DNA of 33,472 bases. Origin: Candidatus Bathyarchaeota archaeon. Lineage in GTDB: Archaea; Thermoproteota; Bathyarchaeia; Bathyarchaeales; Bathycorpusculaceae. The stretch is taken from NCBI GenBank assembly GCA_018396955.1, contig JAGTQI010000009.1:1-33472 (forward strand). The letters run 5' to 3'. The stretch's first letter is position 1, and every line of letters starts with the position of its first letter. Shown here one piece after another: positions 1-9,656 of this stretch. Position numbers and translations under genes: made by a program. Below the pieces are notes generated by a model, which made no database searches, was not told the origin of the DNA, and saw only the letters and a program-made list of their open reading frames with translations.

Positions 1-1241
1 TCACCAGTCACCAGCTCTTTTACATACAGTCCTCCTTGACATCTAACCTTCAGTTCAGCCCTATTCGGCGACAACCTCTTAGCTTTAACCTCATATATGT
101 ACTTTTCCCGCGTTAAATCGGCCCGCCTGTGCAAAACACGCAATGGTGTTCTCTGCCTAATGATAGAGCCGCTGAGCTTTTCCTCTAACAGCTTTAAATC
201 CTCATCTGAAATTTCTTTTTCAAATTCCACAACGACGCGGTATTCTTTTTGTGCCGACTCCGCCTTCTTCAGCTTTCGCACAAAGTCCTTATCAACAAAA
301 TGGAGTTCTGAAACCTCAACCTTACCTTTTGCATGTGCATTTACAGCTTCTTCGATTTCTTTTAGATCTAAGATGCGTTTTCTCGGCTGTGCTATTTCTA
401 TGACGAAGGGTCTACCCTTTCCAAGCATGCGAGCGTCCACATCCTCTCTTCCAGAGGCATGAAATGATGTTTTAATGCCGCCAGTAGCCTTCAAAACGGG
501 TTCGCTTATTAGTTCCTCAACGGATTCCGGATACCTCCTTCCAGTCCAGTTGCACTTTTCGCATCCTTTCCCATAACAGTTGGTGCAGAACCACTTGGAC
601 TGGGGTAAGCCCCTAACAAGCTTCTTGTAGCGTCCAGCAATATAAAGGGGGTTAACTTGAACTTTTATTTCACTGGTCATGGGGTTTAGGAGCACAACAA
701 TGTCTGGTTTTCGGTGTTCCACTGGCTTTTGGCCGTATGTGGCGATTTTCTTGCCTAAGATTCTTCCAAATTCCAGCCTAATGTTTTCGCCGTATTCCAC
801 GTTAAAACGAGCCTTAAACTCGTCCTCGCGTTCCTCAACCTCCACTGGGAGTTCTATACCTACCAAAAAATTGCTGTACTCATATTCTCGCAGCTTCTCA
901 ACAGCCCTTTTTGCCAAATCATCAACAATTTCAAAACTGTTCTCACATAGAAAACAAGCCTTCGTCACTTCCTTCTCGGAAACACGTCTTCCCATTTTTT
1001 GAAGAGCATCCAACGCCTCTTCACAGAAGCCGTTTGTTGCAAGGATTTTGAGAATCCGTATCCCTTCGTCCTTTTTCGTTCGGACAAGGGCTTGGGCTTC
1101 CATTAAAAGAACAATTTTTATGGCTTTTCCTCTATCATCGTTTCCCATTCCATGTCCCAAAAAGGCGAATTGTCTACCCAAACAGCGGTCGCATAGAGGG
1201 TGTTTTTCAAGCATTTGTAGGGCTTTTTCTAATATCCCCAT
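1..1241 (-). CDS. pus10: tRNA pseudouridine synthase Pus10, C-terminus cut by window edge
   Basis: Reverse-strand reading begins MGILEKALQMLEKHPLCDRCLGRQFAFLGHGMGNDDRGKAIKIVLLMEAQAL (ATG at 1239-1241) and ends at the edge with QGGLYVKELVTG, both typical of archaeal Pus10. Absent from the ORF track because it is open at the edge; the + ORFs listed here are antisense shadows. Confidence 0.9.
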   Translation of the reverse strand, partial: MGILEKALQMLEKHPLCDRCLGRQFAFLGHGMGNDDRGKAIKIVLLMEAQALVRTKKDEGIRILKILATNGFCEEALDALQKMGRRVSEKEVTKACFLCENSFEIVDDLAKRAVEKLREYEYSNFLVGIELPVEVEEREDEFKARFNVEYGENIRLEFGRILGKKIATYGQKPVEHRKPDIVVLLNPMTSEIKVQVNPLYIAGRYKKLVRGLPQSKWFCTNCYGKGCEKCNWTGRRYPESVEELISEPVLKATGGIKTSFHASGREDVDARMLGKGRPFVIEIAQPRKRILDLKEIEEAVNAHAKGKVEVSELHFVDKDFVRKLKKAESAQKEYRVVVEFEKEISDEDLKLLEEKLSGSIIRQRTPLRVLHRRADLTREKYIYEVKAKRLSPNRAELKVRCQGGLYVKELVTG

Positions 1242-1277
1242 AAAAACTCCTTTTAGGCGCATATTTTCGCATGAGGC

Positions 1278-2612
1278 TTAGCCTACATCAACAGGCATTC
1301 CCTTTCCAAAGAAGGGGAGTCTCTTCTTCCTCCTCAAGGTTTTCAACATTTTCCGCATAAGAACATACTGTTTTAAAAGTTCCTTTACATCCTTTTCGCT
1401 GGTTCCAGAGCCGCGAGCCACACGTCTAATCCTTGAAGCATTAAAGATTTTGGGGTTCTCCCTCTCAGCCGGAGTCATCGATTGGATTATGACCCGCCAC
1501 TTTTCCAGTTTGTCTTCAGCCATGTCAAGCATTTCTTCAGGCACATTGTACGACATGCCGGGTAGCATCTTCAAGAGTTTGCGGAAAGGCCCAATGCCCT
1601 TCATGGCTTCAAACTGTTCATACATGTCCGTCAGCGTGAACCTGCCGCTTAAAATGGCCTTAGCCTTCTTCTCCGGAACCTTAATTTCGGCTTCGCGAAC
1701 CTTCTCGATAAGAGTTTCCAAATCGCCCATTCCCAACAATCTGCCAACAAATCGGGATGGAACAAAAGGCTCTATGTCCTCAACCTTTTCGCCGGTACTT
1801 ATGAACTTTATTGGTGCGCCGGTGGCTACAACAGCGGATAAGGCGCCTCCGCCTCTGGCAGAGCCGTCAAGCTTTGTTACAAGTATGGAACCTATAGATG
1901 TTGCCTCGTTGAAGGCTTTGGCTTGCACAAGGGCTTGCTGACCAATGGTTCCATCGATGACAAGCATAACCTCGTCCGGCTTGATTTTCTCCTCCAACAT
2001 CTTCATCTCCTTTATGAGTTCGCGCTCTTCTTTGTGACGCCCAGCCGTGTCAACTATGACTATGTCCCTGTCGCTGAGCTGCTTCAAACCTTCAAGTGCA
2101 ATTTTGACAGGATCCTTGGCTTTTGGGTCTCCGTAAATTGGCACATTAATTTTGTTAGCAAGTTGCTGAAGCTGGTCTAAGGCACCCGGTCGATAGGTGT
2201 CAGCACATATTAAGGCGGGTTTTAGGCCCCTTTTTTGGAAGTATCTTGCAAGCTTAGCCGCGGCGGTGGTTTTGCCAGAACCTTGAATGCCGACAAGCAT
2301 CAAAATTTTTCTTTTGCCAGGCTCAACCTTTAAAGGAACCGGCTTTTCGCCCAGAAAGCGAGTCAACTCCTCATAAACAACTTTAATTACATGCTCGCGG
2401 CGCGAAATTCCAGGAGGAACCTTCTCTTTGAGGGCTCTTTCCTCTATGCGTTTGGAAATATCCAAGACTAGTTGAACGTTCACGTCTGCCTGCAGAAGCG
2501 CCCGCTGCACATCCCTCACAAGCTCTTTAACGGCAACCTCATCGACAACGGCAACTCTGAAAAGCTTCCTTAAAGCATCATGAAGCGAAGCGCCAAGCCT
2601 CTCTAAAGCCAT
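1278..2612 (-). CDS. srp54: Signal recognition particle 54 kDa protein (SRP54 GTPase)
   Basis: 444 aa; G-domain motifs GIQGSGKTTAAAKLA, DTAGRHKEERELI, TKLDGSARGGGALS; Met-rich M domain. Confidence 0.97.
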   Translation of the reverse strand: MALERLGASLHDALRKLFRVAVVDEVAVKELVRDVQRALLQADVNVQLVLDISKRIEERALKEKVPPGISRREHVIKVVYEELTRFLGEKPVPLKVEPGKRKILMLVGIQGSGKTTAAAKLARYFQKRGLKPALICADTYRPGALDQLQQLANKINVPIYGDPKAKDPVKIALEGLKQLSDRDIVIVDTAGRHKEERELIKEMKMLEEKIKPDEVMLVIDGTIGQQALVQAKAFNEATSIGSILVTKLDGSARGGGALSAVVATGAPIKFISTGEKVEDIEPFVPSRFVGRLLGMGDLETLIEKVREAEIKVPEKKAKAILSGRFTLTDMYEQFEAMKGIGPFRKLLKMLPGMSYNVPEEMLDMAEDKLEKWRVIIQSMTPAERENPKIFNASRIRRVARGSGTSEKDVKELLKQYVLMRKMLKTLRRKKRLPFFGKGMPVDVG

Positions 2613-2693
2613 GATATTCTCCGGATTTAAGACCGCTTACACGCTTAAATACATTTAAGCATTCGCCATAGTAGAGCTTGTGAAAGTGCATCA

Positions 2694-3362
2694 CTACTGT
2701 TGTTCTAATCCTGAATATTTTGTATCCAGAACCTCAACTATGGCTTGAACAGTCTTTTCACCCAATCCCTTAACGGATAACAGTTCCCTTTTTGAGGCTT
2801 GGAAAACTCGCCTCACGCTTCCAAAACGCCTTAAAAGTTCTTCTGCCCTTTCCGGACCTATCCTTGGTAGGCTCTGCACTGCGAGGAGTTGCCTCTGCCT
2901 AAGCGTGTAGGTTTTCGGCTTGTGTTTAACAGCTATCTTTCGCCTTTCCTCTTCTTGCAGTTTTTTGGCTAAAGCATATAAGAACATTGCTGTGTGCGCC
3001 TCGTTGGGGGTAAACACCACCGAGATATTATGGTCAGCCATAACCTTTGACAGTGCTCCCCAGAAGACTTGCGGAGTGCGAACATACTTTACGGCATTGG
3101 TAAAGTCTCCCTCAACAATGAGGCAGGCTTTTCCATAGGTTTTTGCAAGCCTATCAGCTTGCTCGAAAAGTCTGCCGTCGAAGACTGAGCGGAAAAAGTC
3201 ATGTAGCTCTTTCCTTTCAACAGCGTAGTCCTCAGCCACCACATAGTCCGCTGGGGCCAAAGTCTTCTCCACAACCTCACAGCCAAGCTCTCTCAAATGG
3301 TCTTTCACATCCATGCTCTCTCGAATGTCAGCGAACACTGTTATCTTAAACTCGTTTGACAC
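2694..3362 (-). CDS. XPF/ERCC4-type structure-specific nuclease (helicase-less form)
   Basis: 222 aa; ERCC4 core with VERKELHDFFRS (V/IERK-x3-D-like motif) and C-terminal tandem HhH (LPRIGPERAEELLRRFGSVRRVF, VKGLGEKTVQAIVEVL). Confidence 0.88.
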   Translation of the reverse strand: MSNEFKITVFADIRESMDVKDHLRELGCEVVEKTLAPADYVVAEDYAVERKELHDFFRSVFDGRLFEQADRLAKTYGKACLIVEGDFTNAVKYVRTPQVFWGALSKVMADHNISVVFTPNEAHTAMFLYALAKKLQEEERRKIAVKHKPKTYTLRQRQLLAVQSLPRIGPERAEELLRRFGSVRRVFQASKRELLSVKGLGEKTVQAIVEVLDTKYSGLEQQ

Positions 3363-3486
3363 CGACTATGCCCTCAATCAATTAATGGCTTTGCGGAGAA
3401 CTTAAACCTAACATTTTCATAAGCGCTTAACTGAGCAAACTTCTTTTACCGCGAAAGACGCTAGTGGACTTAGTGAAGTTTAGCAA

Positions 3487-5577
3487 ATGCAAACAGTTTA
3501 CGTCTGCCGCCGATGCGGAAAAACTTATTCTGCCAGTGAATATTCGAGAAGCCACTTTTGTGAGAATTGTGGAACCCTTTTAATGAGTGCATCTGCATAT
3601 GGGGAAGTAGAAGAACGTTTTGAAGACTTGGTTAGGGAGTTCTTTCCGTACCAGAGTTTCCGCCCATTCCAGCTTAAAGCCATAAAATTTGCCTACCAAA
3701 CTTTCAAAGAAGGAAAAATTGGTTTGCTCTGCTCCCCATGCGGCACTGGAAAATCCATATCTGTTTTAACAGCCTTTTTCGCGGCTAGGGAACAAAATCC
3801 TTCAATTGGTAGGCTTCTAACTCTAACTAGAGCGAAAAATCAGCTTGAAATCTACTCAAGAGAGCTAAAAAACATAAAAGACCATTGTGGCGCAAGTTTT
3901 GCCGCAGCAATCTTCAAGAGTAAGAAGGAGATGTGTCCTCACGCCTTCGAAGACCCAAAGCTTAAGGACATAGCCTACAGGGACTTCCTCTATTACTGCA
4001 AGGGTATGAGGGAAGGCTTGTTCGGCAAAACGTGCGAGTATTATGAAAGAACATATGACGGATGGAAGCCAAGCTGGCAAGCCTACAACCTAGTGGGCAA
4101 AATAAAGAAAATTGGACCCCTACTGCCAGAGGAAACCTATGAAATATGCCGCGACGCAGAGCTATGCCCATATGAAGTCACAAAGATTCTAACGCGTTAC
4201 GCAGACATCGTTATTGGCAATTACAACTACATTCTGGTGGATGCCATACGAGGCTCCATTCTAGGAAAAGTGGGAATACGCATGAAGGCGGTTAACTGCG
4301 TCTTCGACGAGGCTCACAGCCTACCATACTATGCAAGCGGCTTATTTTCAGAAGAACTCTCATCAAGGTCTGTTAGAAGAGCCTACAAAGAAGTGAAAAA
4401 CTTCGAAATTGACGATTTAGGCTTTTTAGAGGCCTTATACAGCATTATGATGAATTTTGGGAAAAAAGTTTACAAAAACTATGGGTTGGACGTCGAACAA
4501 ATAATCGATGGAAAAGTACTTACCGAAACTTTAGCCGAGAAACTGGGAGTCAACCATGAAAAACTGGGCGAGATGCTGCAAGAGCTAGCTGACAAGGGTG
4601 AACAAATCCGCGTTAAAAGAAGCGAAATGGGAAAAAGCCCAGTATCATATCTTTCACGTTGTGTTGAGTTTCTCTCAAATTGGGTGGGTTTGACAGGTTC
4701 CAGCTACGTGCGGTATGTTAAGGTTGAAATGGACAGAGACCAGAAAAAGCGTGTAAGGCTTGGAATTAAGTGCCTTGACCCATCATTGGCGGCAGGTATA
4801 ATCAATGAACTCCGCTCCACCATACTTATGTCCGGCACTTTATGGAATATGGACTATTACATGGATGTCTTAGGTCTCGACAGAAGCCGCTGCCAAAGCC
4901 TGGAACTTCCAAACCCCTTCCCATCAAAGAATAGGCTTATACTTGTGGATGAAGCAGTTACAACAAAGTTTGAAAAACGCAACGAGATTCAGTGGAGACG
5001 CATAGCAGCCCATCTAAACCAAATAATCCAAAAGGTTGGTGGAAGAGTTGCCGTATACTTCCCATCATACGAAGTTATGAGAGAAATAGCCCAGCTAGCA
5101 AAACTGGAACAGCCACTTCTGGTAGAAGAAAAAAGAACAAAGATTCTTGATGTTCTAAAGTTTTTAGAAGAAAATGGAAGATGTGTCGTTTTTGGCGTGG
5201 CGAGAGGGAAAATAAGTGAGGGCGTTGACATGACAATGGAGGGGAAAAGCCTTCTCTCTGCAGTTATTATTGTTGGGCTGCCCTTCCCAAAAAAGACAGA
5301 GATTCAAGCAGCCCTACACAAGTACTTTAAACAAAAGTTTGGGGATAAAGCCATAGAATACACCAACAACATGCCATGTCTAAACGCCTTAGCTCAATCA
5401 GCCGGAAGACTCCTGCGCAGCCCAGAAGATAGAGGCATAATAATCATTATGGATAAGCGCGCTGTCGGGAAATTTAAACGGAAACTGCCAGAAGAGTGGC
5501 AAAAAGAGATGAAAGCTCATTTGCAGATAGAGAAAATCCTCGCAAGAATAGAGCAGTTTATGGCCAACAGCCTTTAG
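3487..5577 (+). CDS. XPD/Rad3-like SF2 DNA helicase with N-terminal zinc-ribbon-like module
   Basis: 696 aa; CRRCGKTY...CENCGTLL; Walker A SPCGTGKSISVLTA; DEAH motif VFDEAHSLPYYA; Cys cluster YYCK/KTCEY/EICRDAELCPYE consistent with the XPD Fe-S domain; C-terminal motif QSAGRLLRSPEDRG. Confidence 0.9.
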   Translation: MQTVYVCRRCGKTYSASEYSRSHFCENCGTLLMSASAYGEVEERFEDLVREFFPYQSFRPFQLKAIKFAYQTFKEGKIGLLCSPCGTGKSISVLTAFFAAREQNPSIGRLLTLTRAKNQLEIYSRELKNIKDHCGASFAAAIFKSKKEMCPHAFEDPKLKDIAYRDFLYYCKGMREGLFGKTCEYYERTYDGWKPSWQAYNLVGKIKKIGPLLPEETYEICRDAELCPYEVTKILTRYADIVIGNYNYILVDAIRGSILGKVGIRMKAVNCVFDEAHSLPYYASGLFSEELSSRSVRRAYKEVKNFEIDDLGFLEALYSIMMNFGKKVYKNYGLDVEQIIDGKVLTETLAEKLGVNHEKLGEMLQELADKGEQIRVKRSEMGKSPVSYLSRCVEFLSNWVGLTGSSYVRYVKVEMDRDQKKRVRLGIKCLDPSLAAGIINELRSTILMSGTLWNMDYYMDVLGLDRSRCQSLELPNPFPSKNRLILVDEAVTTKFEKRNEIQWRRIAAHLNQIIQKVGGRVAVYFPSYEVMREIAQLAKLEQPLLVEEKRTKILDVLKFLEENGRCVVFGVARGKISEGVDMTMEGKSLLSAVIIVGLPFPKKTEIQAALHKYFKQKFGDKAIEYTNNMPCLNALAQSAGRLLRSPEDRGIIIIMDKRAVGKFKRKLPEEWQKEMKAHLQIEKILARIEQFMANSL

Positions 5578-5643
5578 CATTTAGGGCTCTTGTCCGCAAG
5601 GTTTTTACATTTTCCCAACAGAACATTTAAAGAGGGTTAGATT

Positions 5644-6390
5644 TTGAGCGAAGAAATCAAAATTATTGAGAGGAAGGAGATTCCAAAAGAGGCTGTTATG
5701 ATTTTCGGCTTTCCAGATGTAGGATTAGTCGGTGTCATCGCAGCCTCCCACCTAATTTCAGAGTTGGGATTGGAGGAGGTTGCCTACATGGATTCAAGGC
5801 TTCTCCCCCCAGTGATAGTCTTACACGAGGGGCTACCGCATTCGCCCGTAAGGATTTTTGGAAACCACCGGATTCTCCTAGCAGTTTCAGAAACAGCCTT
5901 ACGGGAAGACCTAATCTACCCAATAATGCACACGCTAATCGACTGGGGAAAAGCTAAGGGGGTTACAATGATGATCTCGCTGAGCGGCATACCAGTTCAA
6001 GATAGACAAGACCTTGACGAATTGAGGGTTTTTGCAGCAGCCTCAAGTCCAGAAGTACTGAAAATGGTTCAAGATAAGGGCTTAGAAATTTTGAGGGAAG
6101 GCTACATGGTCGGCCCCCAAGCAGTTATGCTCCAACACTGTGCCACCCTTGGAGTGCCAGCTTTGACGCTTTTATCCCAATGCTTCTTTAATTACCCAGA
6201 CCCAGAAGCTGCAGCCAAAGCATTAGAACAACTAGCAAATCTAACGGGGGTAAAAGTGGACGTGTCGAAGCTTTTGGAAAAAGGCGAAGAGATACGCCTA
6301 AAAGCGAGGGACATGATGAAAAGAACACAGCAAGAACTAGCGAGAATGCGGAAAACACAGGAATACGACATACCATTATACATTTCATAG
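5644..6390 (+). CDS. PAC2 family protein (proteasome assembly chaperone family)
   Basis: 248 aa; FGFPDVGLVGVIAASHLI and GPQAVMLQHCATLGVPALTLL are PAC2-like; TTG start. Confidence 0.85.
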   Translation: MSEEIKIIERKEIPKEAVMIFGFPDVGLVGVIAASHLISELGLEEVAYMDSRLLPPVIVLHEGLPHSPVRIFGNHRILLAVSETALREDLIYPIMHTLIDWGKAKGVTMMISLSGIPVQDRQDLDELRVFAAASSPEVLKMVQDKGLEILREGYMVGPQAVMLQHCATLGVPALTLLSQCFFNYPDPEAAAKALEQLANLTGVKVDVSKLLEKGEEIRLKARDMMKRTQQELARMRKTQEYDIPLYIS

Positions 6391-6398
6391 GAGGATTA

Positions 6399-6854
6399 AT
6401 GGAAATGTCAGAGCACAATCGAAGAAGGCGCTCAATCTCTGACATAATAGACGAGTATTTTGAAAACTTTGTAGCTTGGGCTGAAAGGGTAAGAGAAACC
6501 ATAATGGAAAGACCAAGCTGGAACTGCAGGACGTGCACCATGGAACCATTGCGGGAGGTAATGGTGACGACCGACGAGGTCATAGTGACTGTCGATTTGC
6601 CTTATGCGGAGCAGAACACAATAGAGGTTAAACCCATTGGCAAAGACACTATTGAGGTGTCGGCGAAAATGAGGCGGAAAATAAGCTTTGACGATTTTGG
6701 CATAACTCACCACAGAGGCGAGTTCCAAAGATTCCATTGCCAGACGCGAATACCTGTGCCCGTCTACATGGACCGCATGGAAATCCGATTCAAAAGAGGC
6801 ATACTGGAAATTCACTTACCGAGAAAGCATGAGTACGAGATTCCAATAGAATGA
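6399..6854 (+). CDS. Hsp20/alpha-crystallin family small heat shock protein
   Basis: 151 aa; alpha-crystallin domain VIVTVDLPYAEQNTIEVKPIGKDTIEVSA...FKRGILEIHLPR. Confidence 0.85.
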   Translation: MEMSEHNRRRRSISDIIDEYFENFVAWAERVRETIMERPSWNCRTCTMEPLREVMVTTDEVIVTVDLPYAEQNTIEVKPIGKDTIEVSAKMRRKISFDDFGITHHRGEFQRFHCQTRIPVPVYMDRMEIRFKRGILEIHLPRKHEYEIPIE

Positions 6855-6998
6855 AGCCTCAGCTCTCCTCAGATTGTCGTCACAATTCAGACGGCTCTTC
6901 TCGCATCATCGGCTTCAAAAAGTTAAAGGCAAAACAGCCAAATAAGCTTAATGAAAACCTTAAAACAAAAAATGCCTAAAACTCTAGGTTAACCCCTT

Positions 6999-7195
6999 GA
7001 CTGCAGAAAGGGCAATACAATTAGCCATGTTCATCCTAATTCTCACAGCTTACGCAGATTAAGCGCTTGGGCAAGCTTCACCTACCCAAACGGAAACGTG
7101 ATCTTAGAGCTGCAGCAAGAGCCTTAAGCTGGACCGTCATCCTCCTAAACTTATACATAGGCATCAAAAAGCTTGACTGGGAATGGTGGTGGTAA
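6999..7195 (+). pseudogene. Possible frameshifted remnant of a small membrane protein
   Basis: Protein-like text jumps frames: TAERAIQLAMFILILTAYA* (frame 1), LSAWASFTYPNGNVILEL (frame 2), AAARALSWTVILLNLYIGIKKLDWEWWW* (frame 3). Confidence 0.35.
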
Positions 7196-7204
7196 ACTAA
7201 AAGG

Positions 7205-7597
7205 CTATTTTGTTCTTACAATCTTAACCTTACCAAGTATCTTCCAGTATTCTATTTCAACGCCAGGAGACAGCTTAGCTTTAAGTTCCTCTTCCTCAGG
7301 ATGAGGCGCATCCAAATACTCGTATGTTTCCAAATCCATAATCTGGACGCTTGTAGGTGTAACTGCAAAAACTTGTCCGCTTCTTTTTTCAATTATTGGC
7401 ACCTCGGCTGTTGCATCTACCGGTTTAACAATGCTTCTTTTCACGCCGTCAAAAACGCCTATGGCAACTATCCGCGCCTTCGCGGAGCCATGCTTTCCCG
7501 GCTTGGACTTTGTTATCTCAACTATTCTGCATGGTTCGCCATCAACTATTAGGTAGCCGCCTTCCCGGAGGTTTCCAACATCAACAGGCTTGCTCAC
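7205..7597 (-). CDS. eif5A: Translation initiation factor aIF5A
   Basis: 130 aa; hypusination-loop region TKSKPGKHGSAKARIVAIGVFDG. Confidence 0.97.
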   Translation of the reverse strand: MSKPVDVGNLREGGYLIVDGEPCRIVEITKSKPGKHGSAKARIVAIGVFDGVKRSIVKPVDATAEVPIIEKRSGQVFAVTPTSVQIMDLETYEYLDAPHPEEEELKAKLSPGVEIEYWKILGKVKIVRTK

Positions 7598-7688
7598 ACT
7601 ATCACCAGCTTAAACGTCCATCACAGCAATTTTAAACAACACCCATATATAAGTTGAGTTTAAAGATTTCGCTGTCGAAGGGAGTAAA

Positions 7689-8537
7689 ATGTTCAAAAGC
7701 GCCGGCATAGTGGCCCGCTACGACAAGCGAAACGCCATAAAACTCGCAGAAGACCTAGCAGCATACATAGAAAAAAAAGGGTTAGATGTTTACATCGAAG
7801 AAACTTTGAAAGGAAAATTGAAAAAAAGAGGAAACTTCCGCCCGCTGAAAGACATGAAAACAGACCTCATAGTAACGATTGGCGGGGATGGAACAATTTT
7901 AAGGACATGCGTTGCAATTCCAAAGCCTGAACCCCCAATCTTGGCAATTAACATGGGTGTTCGAGGCTTCTTAACAGAGGCTACACCTAAAGAGGCTTTT
8001 ACGGCTATTGAAAAATGCCTTAAAGGCGATTACATAATGGAGAAATGCGCAAAACTCGCCATAACAGCAAACAACGCAAAAATTCCAGACGCATTAAACG
8101 AGGTTCTCATAACCGCAGACGAGCCGGTAAAACTGCTATACGCCAAAGTTTCAAAAAATGACGGGCACATTTTAGACTGCCAAGCGGACGGGTTAATGGT
8201 GGCCACTCAAACCGGGTCAACGGGCTATTCGCTTTCAGCAGGCGGTCCAGTCCTAGACCCAAATGTTGATGCTTTTGTTTTAACGCCCATATGCTCTCTA
8301 AGTATTTTACGCTCAATAGTTTTTCCAAACGACTCAAAAATCACAGTGACCGTGTTAAGGCCTAAACGGGTTATGGTTGTTGTTGATGGAGCGTATAGAC
8401 ATGTTTTAGAATCTGAAAGTTCGTGCATAACAGTTACACGTTCAAAAAATGTGACAACCTTCATAAGGTTCCGGGAAAACTTCTACAATCGCTTGAGGAG
8501 TAGACTTATCTTCCGCGGGTTTGGAGGAAAAATCTAA
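7689..8537 (+). CDS. nadK: NAD kinase
   Basis: 282 aa; IVTIGGDGTILR, INMGVRGFLTE, TGSTGYSLSAGGPVLDP motifs. Confidence 0.95.
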   Translation: MFKSAGIVARYDKRNAIKLAEDLAAYIEKKGLDVYIEETLKGKLKKRGNFRPLKDMKTDLIVTIGGDGTILRTCVAIPKPEPPILAINMGVRGFLTEATPKEAFTAIEKCLKGDYIMEKCAKLAITANNAKIPDALNEVLITADEPVKLLYAKVSKNDGHILDCQADGLMVATQTGSTGYSLSAGGPVLDPNVDAFVLTPICSLSILRSIVFPNDSKITVTVLRPKRVMVVVDGAYRHVLESESSCITVTRSKNVTTFIRFRENFYNRLRSRLIFRGFGGKI

Positions 8538-9070
8538 CGGTAGCCACTGGCAAAAGAGTCATAGTCCTAGATACTTCGGCTTTTGTGGCTGGTTTCGACC
8601 CATTCTCAATAAGCGAGGAGCAGTATACTGTTCCTATGGTTAGAGAGGAAATTTCCGGAAGCCGCATAGCCCAAATAAGGTTTAAAACAGCCATTGAAAG
8701 CGGACGCCTAAAAGTTCAGACTCCAGGAAAAGTGTTCATCGATGAGGTTAAGGCTTCTGCCAAAACTGTTGGAGACGCTTTTTGGCTTTCTGAAACAGAC
8801 ATGCAAGTTTTGGCTTTGGCGTTAAAGTTGAAAATGCAAGGCTATACACCGCTGGTGGCAACAGACGATTACTCCATTCAGAATGTAGCGCGGCATTTAG
8901 GCTTAGAGTTCGCATCCCTCGCAACTTTTGGCATACGCCAGCCATTGAAGTGGATAAGATATTGCCCTGCATGCCGAAGAAAATATCCCTCAGACTACAA
9001 GTTAAGTGAATGCCAAATCTGCGGAACAGAGCTAAAAAGAAAACCTTACAAAAAGAGTAAGAACTTGTAG
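8537..9070 (+). CDS. Nob1-like PIN domain endonuclease with C-terminal zinc ribbon
   Basis: Reading 8537-9070 gives (M)VATGKRVIVLDTSAFVAGFDP...VATDDYSIQNVA...YCPACRRKYP...CQICGTEL. The catalytic LDTSAF strand lies upstream of the first canonical start (GTG 8585) used by the ORF track. Confidence 0.85.
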   Translation, partial: TVATGKRVIVLDTSAFVAGFDPFSISEEQYTVPMVREEISGSRIAQIRFKTAIESGRLKVQTPGKVFIDEVKASAKTVGDAFWLSETDMQVLALALKLKMQGYTPLVATDDYSIQNVARHLGLEFASLATFGIRQPLKWIRYCPACRRKYPSDYKLSECQICGTELKRKPYKKSKNL

Positions 9071-9080
9071 AGGTGGGATA

Positions 9081-9656
9081 ATGAGCTACATTGAAAGAAA
9101 AGTTGTCTATTTCAAAACTGCTGGAAAGGCTAACACAGACACTTTGCTTGGGATTGTTAAGGAATACGCAGAAAAGGAAGGCATAAGGGACATTGTTGTT
9201 GCATCCACAACAGGCGAGACTGGCGCAAAAGTCTCAAAAATTTTCAAGGGCTATAACGTTGTCGTTGTAACTCACCATGTTGGCTTCCAAAAGCCAGGAG
9301 AAAGCGAACTAAAAGAGGAGTTTAGAAATGAAATTCTAAATAACGGTGGAAAAATCTTCACGGGAACTCACGCCCTAAGCAGTGTTGAGCGAGCCATACG
9401 AAAGGATTTTGGAACCCTCCAGCCCCTAGAGCTTATCGCAAATGTTCTTAGGCTTATGGGGGAAGGCACAAAAGTATGTGTGGAAACTGTTCTGATGGCT
9501 GCTGATGCTGGACTAATTCCAGCTGATAGAGATGTCATAGCCATAGCTGGAACCGGTAGGGGCGCTGACACAGCATTGCGCATACAACCAGCAAACAGCG
9601 CAAGATTCTTCGATTTAAAAATAAAAGAGGTTATAGCAAAGCCTTCCAGCTTCTAA
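9081..9656 (+). CDS. Conserved protein resembling the pyruvate kinase C-terminal (alpha/beta) domain
   Basis: 191 aa; NTDTLLGIVKEYAEKEGIRDIVVASTTGETGAKVS resembles stand-alone PK_C proteins. Confidence 0.75.
   Translation: MSYIERKVVYFKTAGKANTDTLLGIVKEYAEKEGIRDIVVASTTGETGAKVSKIFKGYNVVVVTHHVGFQKPGESELKEEFRNEILNNGGKIFTGTHALSSVERAIRKDFGTLQPLELIANVLRLMGEGTKVCVETVLMAADAGLIPADRDVIAIAGTGRGADTALRIQPANSARFFDLKIKEVIAKPSSF

Noticed and set aside
1450-1941. 163-aa plus-strand ORF inside srp54
   Set aside because: Antisense shadow of a strongly supported SRP54 gene; no recognisable motifs.
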